Source: an uncultured Eubacteriales bacterium (GTDB taxonomy: Bacteria > Bacillota > Clostridia > Oscillospirales > Oscillospiraceae). From it: a stretch of 60,309 nucleotides of DNA. The stretch is taken from assembly GCA_900546515.1 (NCBI GenBank), contig URDG01000014.1, positions 1-60,309 on the forward strand, read 5' to 3'. Shown piece after piece: positions 1 to 6,850 of this stretch (positions are counted from its first letter, which is position 1; the number at the start of each line of letters is the position of its first letter). A program made the translations under genes and the position numbers. The notes below the pieces were generated by a model. The model made no database searches and had not been told where the DNA came from. It saw only the letters and a program-made list of their open reading frames with translations.

Positions 1-24
1 CTGAAATCAGGAGGTAAACTGCCT

Positions 25-1287
25 ATGGCAAGAGGCGACGGTATTCACCGTACCAGCGCAAGAAACGCAAGAATGAAAGATACAGACATCGACAACGCAC
101 AGGCGCATAATGAGCGCGAAAAATCGTCGTATGTCAATCAGGACATCGTTCCTGAACGGACACAATACAATGTCCATTTCAAAACACCAACCGCCGGGTA
201 TAAGGAGATGTTCGAGCAGATGCGCTCTGACGGCGTGATCTCAACACGCGGTCTGAAAGCGGATGCTGAGAAATTCGGAGAGCTGATCTTCGACGTCAAC
301 TCCGCGTACTTCTTCAACCACGGCGGCTATGAATTTGCAAAACAATTTTACGCCGATGCCTACAAAGCTGCAATCAAAATTGTGGGCGGCGAGCAGTACA
401 TCCTATCGGCGGTCATGCACGCCGACGAGCGCAACCGCGCCATGTCGGATGCTTTGGGGCGGGACGTGTACCACTACCACCTTCATGTGGTCTATATCCC
501 TGTCGTAGAGAAGCAAATCCTGTGGTCGAAACGCTGCAAGGATAAATCTCTGGTGGGAACGGTCAAGGAGATAATCCAGCAGGTCAGCATGAGCAAGAAG
601 TGGGCTTCCAAGCCCGCGCAGGATGAAAATGGTATGCCGATTCTGAGTGCAAAGGGCAAGCCCGTTCTCAAGAAGTCCTACAGCGTTTTGCAGGATGATT
701 TCTTCCGGTATATGCGCGACGCCGGGTACAACGATGTGGAGCGTGGTGAACGCGGTAGCTCCGAGGAACATCTGACCGTGACGCAGTTCAAGGTGCAGCA
801 GGAGCAGGCGCGGCTGGCAGAACTCACGAAGCAGAACCGCCAGCAGGAGCAGCAGGCAGCGACGCTCGGCAGGCAGATTGAGAAAATTCAGAATCAGCAG
901 GTCGCTGTGGCGGCTATCGAAAAGATTGAGGCGAAGTCCGTTCCCTTCTCAAGCAAGGTTGCCGTGGAGCGTGAGGATTTTGAACGCCTGTCCACGCTTG
1001 CAAAGAAGTACATTACAGCCGAGAAAAAGGAATCCAAGCTGCAAAAAGCTCTGGACGCGGCAAACAGGCTGATTGCAAGGCTCAAGGAAGAGATTGCCGG
1101 TCTGAAGCAGGAGCTTTCCGAGTATAAATCCATTCGCAGCAAACTCCGTACATCGGACTTGGAACGCGAGAATGCAGAGCTTCGCGGAAAAGTTCAACTC
1201 TACGAGGATGTGATCCAGCGCAATAACCTCTGGCATTTCTTCCGTCCGCACAGAGAAAAAGCGGCAACGCGTGAAGATGTCCGCTGA
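25..1287 (+). CDS. MobV-family relaxase (plasmid mobilization/recombination protein)
   Basis: This protein nicks the origin of transfer of a mobilizable element and leads the DNA strand to a recipient, using a conjugation channel supplied by another element. The 420-residue product shows the MobV metal-binding and catalytic pattern: H132-x-D134-E135, then H150-x-H152-x-H154. The N-terminal RTSARN...NxxR region is typical of Pre/Mob proteins. Residues 230 to 400 are a long charged coiled coil, common in the C-terminal half of this family. A clear AGGAGG lies just upstream of ATG 25. The spacing between the two histidine motifs is longer than in the plasmid pMV158 type, which is usual for chromosomal Firmicutes elements. 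No oriT could be assigned because the upstream DNA is outside the window. Confidence 0.85.
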   Translation: MARGDGIHRTSARNARMKDTDIDNAQAHNEREKSSYVNQDIVPERTQYNVHFKTPTAGYKEMFEQMRSDGVISTRGLKADAEKFGELIFDVNSAYFFNHGGYEFAKQFYADAYKAAIKIVGGEQYILSAVMHADERNRAMSDALGRDVYHYHLHVVYIPVVEKQILWSKRCKDKSLVGTVKEIIQQVSMSKKWASKPAQDENGMPILSAKGKPVLKKSYSVLQDDFFRYMRDAGYNDVERGERGSSEEHLTVTQFKVQQEQARLAELTKQNRQQEQQAATLGRQIEKIQNQQVAVAAIEKIEAKSVPFSSKVAVEREDFERLSTLAKKYITAEKKESKLQKALDAANRLIARLKEEIAGLKQELSEYKSIRSKLRTSDLERENAELRGKVQLYEDVIQRNNLWHFFRPHREKAATREDVR

Positions 1288-1459
1288 TGCCGTGTTGAAC
1301 TGAGAAAAACGGATTTTACCGAATGGGAGCGTCCAGATCGAGCCGCGTATCATTTGGGCGCTCCCTATGCAAAAATCAACCTGTTTTTGCAGGTGTAGAG
1401 CTAACAAAAAATCTTGAAAATGCGCCTGTTTTTACAGAACAGGCAGAAATGGAGGCAAC

Positions 1460-1750
1460 ATGAAAACCGGACTGACCAAGCGGCAGAAAACGACCTGCAT
1501 CTATTTTGACGAAGCCAGCAAAACCGTCGAAATCCAGACGCATAATACCGCGCTCAAAAAGCGGCTGACGCAGTATGCAGCAGAGCATCCCGATTTGTGC
1601 AGGCAGACCGACGATGACGAGCAGGGCGGCCTGACCTTCGAGATTGACCGCAGACGATTCGCTGTTCGCCTGACTGCGCCGTATTCGGATGAGCGTCGGC
1701 AGGCAGCAAGTGAGCTTGCCAAGAGAAACGAACTGAAAGGACGAGTGTAA
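1460..1750 (+). CDS. Small conserved protein linked to the relaxase, function unknown
   Basis: A 96-residue, charged, soluble protein with no signal peptide or membrane segment. It has a GGAGG ribosome binding site and ends just before a strong terminator, so it is the last gene of the relaxase transcript. Its position directly after a MobV relaxase suggests an accessory role in mobilization, but I do not recognise a domain. The 170-base gap before it holds two hairpins: one with arms around GGGAGCG and GCGCTCCC (about 1325-1367) and one with CCTGT/ACAGG arms (about 1422-1444). These could be an intercistronic processing or attenuation site. Confidence 0.6.
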   Translation: MKTGLTKRQKTTCIYFDEASKTVEIQTHNTALKKRLTQYAAEHPDLCRQTDDDEQGGLTFEIDRRRFAVRLTAPYSDERRQAASELAKRNELKGRV

Positions 1751-1767
1751 GCCCATATCAGTCACAG

Positions 1768-1807
1768 CCGTCCGCAGGAGCATCCAAGCTCCTGCAGACG
1801 GTTTTTT
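1768..1807 (+). terminator. Rho-independent terminator after the relaxase transcript
   Basis: Thirteen-base arms (1768-1780 and 1789-1801) pair with a single C/A mismatch around an 8-base loop. They are followed directly by six T residues at 1802-1807. This separates the mobilization genes from the restriction-modification operon. Confidence 0.85.
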
Positions 1808-1820
1808 CTTTGCAAAGAAC

Positions 1821-1873
1821 ATCTCACGTTCTGATGAGATTATCTTGCGAACATTGTCGCTTTGTGCTAAAAT
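1821..1873 (+). promoter_or_regulatory. Promoter and operator candidates of the XRE/restriction-modification operon
   Basis: A -35 TTGCGA (1845-1850), a 17-base spacer and a -10 TAAAAT (1868-1873) with an extended TGC lie 34 bases before the XRE start codon. An inverted repeat ATCTCA/TGAGAT (1821-1826 and 1835-1840) sits just upstream. The octamer TCTTGCGA (1843-1850) overlaps the -35 and is the reverse complement of a motif repeated before the second XRE gene at 55979-56009. Autoregulation by the small XRE protein is inferred. Confidence 0.65.
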
Positions 1874-1906
1874 ACAATCAGTCTAAATTTGGAACGGAGA
1901 ATTGCA

Positions 1907-2128
1907 ATGCCTATTTCCTACGATAAGCTCTGGAAGCTGTTGATCGATAAGAAAATGAACCGGACAGATTTGAAAGACGCCTCCGGTATCAGCTTCAATG
2001 TGCTTGCCAAGATGGGAAAAAACGAATTTGTCTCTATGGAAAGCCTGCATAAGATTTGCTTGACGCTCAAATGTGATGTAGGAGACATCATGGAGTTCAT
2101 TGATGAAGGAGATACAGAACAGTCATGA
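1907..2128 (+). CDS. Small XRE-family (Cro/CI-type) transcriptional regulator
   Basis: A 73-residue helix-turn-helix protein made of essentially one DNA-binding domain. It has the KLWKLLIDKKM start and GIS-N-LAKMGKNE recognition region of the small YozG-like XRE regulators common on Firmicutes mobile elements. ATG 1907 is preferred over an upstream TTG at 1889 because it follows a GGAGA at good spacing and matches the paralogue at 55676-55888. It is the first gene of the restriction-modification operon and probably acts like a controller protein, delaying or balancing expression of methylase and nuclease. About half of its residues match the paralogue in the other accessory module. Confidence 0.85.
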   Translation: MPISYDKLWKLLIDKKMNRTDLKDASGISFNVLAKMGKNEFVSMESLHKICLTLKCDVGDIMEFIDEGDTEQS

Positions 2129-2160
2129 TTTCAATCGAACTACGCAGGAGTGAAAAGAAA

Positions 2161-3147
2161 ATGCAGCAACCGTTGACTTGTGTTGAAATATGCGCTGGCG
2201 CTGGTGGACAGGCTTTGGGGCTTGCAATGGCGGGTTTTGTCCATGTTGCGCTTGTCGAGTATGAAGAAGATTATTGCAAGGTATTAAAGCAGAATCGCCC
2301 GGAGTGGAACGTCATTTGTGCAGATGTTCACGATTTTGACGGACGCCCATACCACGGCGTCGATCTGCTGGCTGGCGGCGTTCCTTGCCCGCCTTTCTCC
2401 GTTGCAGGAAAGCAGCTCGGTCAGGACGACGAAAGAGACCTTTTCCCGGAGGCCATTCGGCTTATCAAAGAAATTCAACCGCGTGCTGTCATGCTTGAAA
2501 ATGTCCGTGGCTTTCTTGATCCGGGCTTTGATGAATACCGCGACCACATTTTTACGTCGATTCAAAAGCTCGGCTATGTAACCCATATCAAGCTCTTGAA
2601 CGCCTCTGATTATGGTGTTCCGCAGCTACGTCCCAGAGTGGTTATCATCGGCATTCGGAAGGATCAGATTGGAGCATTTGCCTATCCTGACGAACAACCA
2701 GACATCGCCCCCACTGTTGGTGATACGCTCCGTGATTTGATGGCGCAGAACGGATGGGAAGGTGCGAAGCAGTGGGCATCTAATGCAAACCGGATCGCTC
2801 CGACCCTTGTAGGCGGCTCCAAGAAGCACGGTGGTCCTGACCTTGGTCCCACACGCGCCCGTAATGCATGGGCAGAGTTGGGCGTAGATGGTCGAGGAAT
2901 TGCAAACGAAGCACCCGCCCCCGGATTTGAGGGTATGCCCCGCTTGACAAGCCGAATGATGGCACGGATTCAAGGTTTCCCCGATACATGGACATTCGGA
3001 AACCGGAAAACCGTAGCCTGTAGGATGATTGGAAATGCATTCCCGCCCCCGGTTGCCCGGGCAGTTGGAGAAAAAATAAAGGAGTGTTTGGAGCATGGAT
3101 GCATTGATAGCAAACGCGAGATTCCACTTTCACAAGCAGTTGTTTGA
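2161..3147 (+). CDS. C5-cytosine DNA methyltransferase of an NgoMIV-type system
   Basis: Transfers a methyl group from S-adenosylmethionine to carbon 5 of cytosine, protecting host DNA from the nuclease encoded next. Motif I (EICAGAGGQALG, residues 9-20), motif IV (PCPPFS with nucleophile C76), motif VI (LENVRG), motif VIII (QLRPR) and the C-terminal GNAFPPPVARAV motif X are all present. At about 328 residues it is a normal monospecific enzyme. An upstream ATG at 2125 overlaps the XRE stop and would add 12 residues. I prefer 2161 because the protein then starts close to motif I as in the family, although both starts are possible. The end overlaps the restriction gene by 53 bases. Specificity GCCGGC is inferred from the nuclease. 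Confidence 0.9.
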   Translation: MQQPLTCVEICAGAGGQALGLAMAGFVHVALVEYEEDYCKVLKQNRPEWNVICADVHDFDGRPYHGVDLLAGGVPCPPFSVAGKQLGQDDERDLFPEAIRLIKEIQPRAVMLENVRGFLDPGFDEYRDHIFTSIQKLGYVTHIKLLNASDYGVPQLRPRVVIIGIRKDQIGAFAYPDEQPDIAPTVGDTLRDLMAQNGWEGAKQWASNANRIAPTLVGGSKKHGGPDLGPTRARNAWAELGVDGRGIANEAPAPGFEGMPRLTSRMMARIQGFPDTWTFGNRKTVACRMIGNAFPPPVARAVGEKIKECLEHGCIDSKREIPLSQAVV

Positions 3148-3970
3148 AACCAACACACTGACGTTGACCACGGCAGGTGTCGCATCCAATGCAGACACCA
3201 GCAGCCGCGGCTCAAAGGCGATTGCGCGGAGGATCGTTGACATTCTTGTGGAGGAACAGCATCATGCTGTCTCCACGGTTGACAAAATTTCCGGGCAGAC
3301 TCTCGGAAAGCAATTTGAAACGCTGACAATGGAGTTCCTGCGTGAAACCTTTCCCTATTTGCAGAACCTCCGTCCCGGAAACTGGACAATTCTTCAGCTC
3401 GGCAATAACAACAAACTGAAAACAAGCGATTTTGCGCAGTACGAGCATCTTGCTTACTTAAATGCGCTTACGACACAGAACGCACAGTTGGCTGCTGCAC
3501 TCGGGAATGATTACCTCGTTGCACCTGACGTTGTTGTTTACCGCGATCTCTATGAGGACAGCGAGATCAATGCCGCCCAGCCCATTGTTGATGACGAAAT
3601 CTGCAAAATGGCTGATATTCGGAAGTCTAACGGCGGAAAACCCATTCTTCATGCGAGTGTTTCTGCAAAGTACACGATGCGCAGTGACCGCGCACAAAAC
3701 AGCCGCACAGAGGCATTGAACCTGATCCGTAACCGAAAGGGACATTTGCCGCACATCGTTGTTGTGACGGCTGAGCCTATGCCGAATCGCTTGGCATCTC
3801 TTGCGCTCGGCACTGGCGATATTGACTGCGTATATCACTTTGCACTCTATGAACTGATTCGAGCAGTTAAAGAGGCGGGTTCTGAGGATGCGGTAGAAAC
3901 GCTGGAAACCTTGGTGCAGGGCAAGCGGCTGAAGGATATTTCCGATCTGCCGCTGGATTTGTCTGTGTAA
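3095..3970 (+). CDS. NgoMIV-type type II restriction endonuclease (predicted GCCGGC)
   Basis: Cleaves unmethylated double-stranded DNA and is the toxic half of the restriction-modification pair. The 291-residue protein carries E75, the P144-D145 pair, S190-A191-K192 in a segment reading KYTMRSDRAQN, and E206. These align with the known NgoMIV catalytic residues E70, D140, K187 and E201 at a constant offset of five, so I am confident of the family. The recognition sequence GCCGGC follows from that assignment and is not read directly. An AAAGGAGT ribosome binding site lies inside the methyltransferase gene, and the genes overlap, coupling their translation. Confidence 0.88.
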   Translation: MDALIANARFHFHKQLFETNTLTLTTAGVASNADTSSRGSKAIARRIVDILVEEQHHAVSTVDKISGQTLGKQFETLTMEFLRETFPYLQNLRPGNWTILQLGNNNKLKTSDFAQYEHLAYLNALTTQNAQLAAALGNDYLVAPDVVVYRDLYEDSEINAAQPIVDDEICKMADIRKSNGGKPILHASVSAKYTMRSDRAQNSRTEALNLIRNRKGHLPHIVVVTAEPMPNRLASLALGTGDIDCVYHFALYELIRAVKEAGSEDAVETLETLVQGKRLKDISDLPLDLSV

Positions 3971-4380
3971 TGGCTGATTCTGTTTCCTCTGCCCGCCGTA
4001 GTGAGATCATGTCGCACATCAAAAGCAAAGATACCAGTATTGAACTTTTGGTGCGCCGCAAGCTATTTTCTATGGGATACCGCTACCGTGTGAATTACAA
4101 GGTGCTGCCCGGAAAACCGGATATTGTATTCACCAGAAAGAAAATTGCTATCTTCATTCATGGGTGCTATTGGCATGGGCATGATTGTGGCAGTCATTAT
4201 GCTCACGCCAGTCAATCCAATAAAGCATATTGGGAACCTAAGATAGAGCGAACAAAGCAACGCGATCAAGAGCATATTCAGGCACTTGAGGCTGACGGCT
4301 GGAAAGTCATTGTGCTGTGGGAATGTGAAATAAGAGGTAATTTTGACGGTACAATGAATGCATTAATAGCGGTGTTGTAA
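3970..4380 (+). CDS. vsr: Very short patch repair endonuclease (Vsr)
   Basis: Nicks next to T:G mismatches that arise when 5-methylcytosine deaminates, so the repair machinery can restore C:G at methylated sites. The 136-residue length is typical. The N-terminal SEIMSxIKSKDTxxE, the GKPDIVF segment with catalytic Asp, and the FIHGCYWHGHDC zinc-binding region with its conserved His and Cys are all seen. The start codon overlaps the stop of the nuclease gene, so the three genes form one translation-coupled unit. A Vsr partner is expected for a C5 methylase and supports a 5-methylcytosine product. Confidence 0.92.
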   Translation: MADSVSSARRSEIMSHIKSKDTSIELLVRRKLFSMGYRYRVNYKVLPGKPDIVFTRKKIAIFIHGCYWHGHDCGSHYAHASQSNKAYWEPKIERTKQRDQEHIQALEADGWKVIVLWECEIRGNFDGTMNALIAVL

Positions 4381-4416
4381 AATCACTTTGTTAAGACAGA
4401 GAGAAGAGGTGCAAAG

Positions 4417-5127
4417 ATGTCATTCTTAATTGCTGTTCATGTGAATGAAGGTATTGTCCTTGCAAGTGACCGCCGTACAACCTATACAAATACACAAACT
4501 CGTGGCGATACAATCATTCAACGCATAGGCATACACACTACAAACTCTACTGACAAAACATTTCCCTGTCCTAATGGAGCTGGTATATCAACTTGTGGCG
4601 ATGCATCTTTGCTAGGAAAGCCGATAACAGGTTTTATACAAGATATGATACGATCACGAATTGGTGATGATTGTCCTGTATCCTCTATTCCGCAAGTAAT
4701 TATTGACTATTTTAATGAACTTCCACTAGTACCAGATACTCACTTCATCGTAGCAGGATATGATAAAACAGAGTCTGGGAAACAGCAGTTGCTGTATAAG
4801 GTACGTGTTAAGGAAAAAAGTATTGATCAAATTAACACTGATAGCCAAGGAGCCTTTTGGGATGGTGAAACCTATACCCTTACACGGTTAATACAGAATG
4901 TTGCAATCAAGACTACCGATAACAATTATCTTGATCTTCCTTTTGAAGATATCCTTTGGGGGTATTTTACCTTACAGGATGCAATTGATTTTGCTCGCTA
5001 CGCTGTAGAAACTACGATACAAACAATGCGTTTCAAAAATGTAGTTGAAACTGTAGGTGGTTCAGTTGACATTCTCGTAATTACACCTGATGAGACAAAG
5101 TGGCTTCAGAAGGAACTTTTAAGGTGA
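4417..5127 (+). CDS. Proteasome-like Ntn-hydrolase with possible N-terminal serine nucleophile
   Basis: The 236-residue product resembles the core of proteasome beta subunits and HslV. If Met1 is removed, Ser2 becomes the N-terminal nucleophile and the numbering of the proteasome core is restored. D17 and R19 fall at their expected places in LASDRR. A lysine in DKTF, before the buried strand GAGISTCGD, matches proteasome Lys33, with about 13 extra residues between. There is no propeptide and no ATPase partner gene nearby. An Anbu- or HslV-like peptidase is the nearest known comparison, but the substrate is unknown. The gene has a GAGGTG ribosome binding site, is AT-richer than the restriction genes, and is 11 bases before the next gene, with which it is probably cotranscribed. 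Confidence 0.65.
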   Translation: MSFLIAVHVNEGIVLASDRRTTYTNTQTRGDTIIQRIGIHTTNSTDKTFPCPNGAGISTCGDASLLGKPITGFIQDMIRSRIGDDCPVSSIPQVIIDYFNELPLVPDTHFIVAGYDKTESGKQQLLYKVRVKEKSIDQINTDSQGAFWDGETYTLTRLIQNVAIKTTDNNYLDLPFEDILWGYFTLQDAIDFARYAVETTIQTMRFKNVVETVGGSVDILVITPDETKWLQKELLR

Positions 5128-5138
5128 GGTAAATAACA

Positions 5139-5948
5139 ATGAAACTTAGAAATTTTCTTTATTTGAATACAAAGGTACTCGAGGATTATGTTGCAGCAAT
5201 TGACGGCTACATATACGATGAAGAATCACAGGAGATTGCGACCAGCAGTGAAAACACTTTGGGTGGAAAGGGAACGATTAGTGTCATATCGGGGAACGGT
5301 TCGCACACTGGAAAGCGATCCGAAGAAATCAAAAGATCTGTGCATATTAGTGACGCCGCAAAGTTTGAAAAAGTCTATAAATATCTTCGATCGGATGACG
5401 AAGGATTGAAATACTTTGGGGTTCTTACCGATGCGGACTACAGCGGCTTGTATCGGGATGATTTCCTTGAAGTTTTGGTTACTGCCCGTTTCTCAAAAAT
5501 GAAAGAATTAACTGACAGTGTAAAGAAAATTGCAGAACTGGCTACGGTTTTGGAATCTTTTACCGATCAACAGATTTTGGACAAAAAAACCAACGAAGCC
5601 ATCCAGGGATTTTCGGCATTAGGACAAATGAAGTCTGGAAAAGAAATCGCTTGCGTATTTGAATTTGAAGACGGACTGCATCCTTTGGTTGCATATCTCG
5701 ATGAAAGCTACTTCAGATGCGGACAAGAGAACTTTGTTGGACAGGCTTATCTGTTATGCAAAATTATTCGAAAGGTTCCGAAGGGGCAGAGCATAAAGTT
5801 AGATGAAATTTTCGATGACATCAAAAAGATCCCACTTAACAGATCGCAGCGAAGGAATATGCCAAAGAATATGGATAACCCAGCAGAACTCAGAGACGTT
5901 ATTAAAGGCCCCGCCCTTGTGGTTCTCCCAATTGCAGTATATCAGTGA
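5139..5948 (+). CDS. DUF6414-like protein of unknown function
   Basis: A 269-residue soluble protein beginning KLRNFLYLNTKVLEDYVAAI, a start reminiscent of DUF6414 proteins. The middle contains an alpha-helical stretch (about residues 110-160) and the end a hydrophobic VIKGPALVVLPIAVYQ segment typical of that group. The N-terminal part includes a Ser/Gly-rich linker (about residues 35-60). No catalytic motif is evident. It lies 11 bases downstream of the proteasome-like gene in the same AT-rich block, so the two likely work together, possibly as sensor and peptidase. That role is inference from position only. Confidence 0.6.
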   Translation: MKLRNFLYLNTKVLEDYVAAIDGYIYDEESQEIATSSENTLGGKGTISVISGNGSHTGKRSEEIKRSVHISDAAKFEKVYKYLRSDDEGLKYFGVLTDADYSGLYRDDFLEVLVTARFSKMKELTDSVKKIAELATVLESFTDQQILDKKTNEAIQGFSALGQMKSGKEIACVFEFEDGLHPLVAYLDESYFRCGQENFVGQAYLLCKIIRKVPKGQSIKLDEIFDDIKKIPLNRSQRRNMPKNMDNPAELRDVIKGPALVVLPIAVYQ

Positions 5949-6067
5949 TTTTTTAACTGTAATTAGCGCGTTATAGATCTTATTGCTATTCTGTCTGAAA
6001 CATCCCCATCAATGCAGCACACTCCTGAATTAGAGGACGAGGGTGACGAATTTCCATTCTAACCATA

Positions 6068-6097
6068 TTGCCAATTCGTCAACATACATGATATAAT
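6068..6097 (+). promoter_or_regulatory. Extended -10 promoter with no obvious downstream gene
   Basis: TTGCCA, an 18-base spacer and TATAAT preceded by TGA form a near-consensus sigma-A promoter. The nearest plus-strand gene starts more than 700 bases away, so it may make a small RNA ending near the 6332-6361 hairpin or be a relic of the mobile element. Confidence 0.5.
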
Positions 6098-6127
6098 ACA
6101 AATATCACACACAACAAATTTCCGCTA

Positions 6128-6160
6128 TTGATAGCATCCCCTGATAGCTTTTTGATAGCA
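6128..6160 (+). repeat. Three TGATAGC repeats near the inferred element end
   Basis: TGATAGC occurs at 6129-6135, 6142-6148 and 6153-6159. The outer two copies extend to TTGATAGCA. Spacing is 13 and 11 bases. Closely spaced direct repeats like these serve as recombinase arm sites or iterons, but no protein partner is in the window. Confidence 0.5.
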
Positions 6161-6490
6161 GAAAGTCGGATACCCCATAGGATTGGGATAATAGGTATCA
6201 AATAAAACCAATTGGAATCAAACGGCCTATACAAAAAAGTTTAGAGCGCGTTTCCACTTGGCGAGTGGTGCTGAGTGCCTGTCTCTTATATATAGCAATA
6301 GTAGAACGGCGGATGCAGCCGTATAAGAATGATCCCCCGGAGGCGCAAGTCTCCGGGGGATATGCTGTGCACTGATGCGATAACCGCCGCAAAATGCGTG
6401 TTCCGCACAAAAAGCGACAAAATAGTTACAAAATATCACATAATAGGAAAAATCACGCGAAAAGACTTCATAAAAAATTTAAAAACCCTA

Positions 6491-6519
6491 TTGCATTGTC
6501 TGGAAAGTTATGCTATTAT
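6491..6519 (+). promoter_or_regulatory. Probable pilus operon promoter
   Basis: TTGCAT (6491-6496), a 17-base spacer and TATTAT (6514-6519) preceded by TGC form a strong extended -10 promoter. The predicted transcript would begin near 6526 and carry a leader of about 325 bases before the tip adhesin gene. Confidence 0.6.
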
Positions 6520-6566
6520 ACATCCAAAGCAGATACATAAAAAGGCGTTAGTTTTGCGTTAAGATG

Positions 6567-6748
6567 CAGAATTTCACAAGTTAAAGTATATAAATGAAAT
6601 GGAGAAATTCTGAAAATCTGCCAATTTCTTACGGTACGACCTCGAAAGAGGTTTTTAAATAATAAGTTCCGTAGTGTGTACTTGCTTCCGAAATGAGGCA
6701 TGGATGCAGATTTGTCGCCTGTCGGGGGGATAGACCCCGCCGGACAGG
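6567..6748 (+). ncRNA. Structured leader of the pilus operon, class unknown
   Basis: Several stems can be drawn and some exclude each other. CAGAATTTC (6567-6575) pairs perfectly with GAAATTCTG (6604-6612). AAATCTGC (6614-6621) pairs with GCAGATTT (6706-6713) and would close a junction enclosing two arms. One arm is TACGG/CCGTA (6630-6634 and 6669-6673) around ACCTC-GAAA-GAGGT followed by TTTT (6639-6656). The other is a GC-TTCCGAAATGAG-GC hairpin. CCTGTC/GACAGG (6718-6723 and 6743-6748) follows. The layout resembles a riboswitch or attenuator, but I could not match it to a known consensus. Confidence 0.45.
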
Positions 6749-6850
6749 CCGCGTTCACCGCTTACCGCGCATTTGGATAATTCCACAAATGTGACTATAT
6801 ATCATTTACATTGTAAAAGCTCAATCTGGTTGGACAGGAGGACCCTTAAC

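Larger units (their letters stand above)
1..6160. mobile_element. Cargo end of an integrative/mobilizable element
   Basis: The segment carries a MobV relaxase, a small relaxase-linked gene and a cargo of restriction-modification and two AT-richer genes, all on the plus strand. No integrase, recombinase or replication gene is in the window, so the left end lies outside. The right end is inferred to fall between the last cargo gene (ends 5948) and the pilus leader (from about 6490). The three TGATAGC repeats at 6128-6160 are the most suggestive landmark, but they are not proven to be an attachment site. Confidence 0.55.
5949..6489. other. Long non-coding stretch between mobile-element cargo and pilus leader
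   Basis: No convincing gene is seen. The stretch holds an extended -10 promoter (TTGCCA at 6068-6073, TG at 6089-6090, TATAAT at 6092-6097), three TGATAGC repeats (6128-6160), an ACGGC/GCCGT hairpin (6306-6322) and a perfect 11-base inverted repeat ATCCCCCGGAG/CTCCGGGGGAT (6332-6342 and 6351-6361). The last lacks a T-tract. A 77-codon open frame at 6329-6562 has no ribosome binding site and I do not call it. Confidence 0.6.

Noticed and set aside
46..5948. Integrase or transposase in the left element
   Set aside because: None of the proteins shows tyrosine or serine recombinase or DDE motifs. The recombinase must lie outside the window or act in trans.
6332..6361. Rho-independent terminator
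   Set aside because: The 11-base stem is perfect, but no T run follows. I keep it only as a hairpin.
6329..6562. 77-codon ORF after the adhesin-side hairpin
   Set aside because: It starts inside the inverted repeat, has no ribosome binding site, and overlaps a strong promoter at 6491-6519.
6567..6748. c-di-GMP riboswitch assignment
   Set aside because: A GAAA-capped arm and a three-way fold are suggestive, but the conserved sequence of the GEMM-I class is not present, and I could not check class II by eye.
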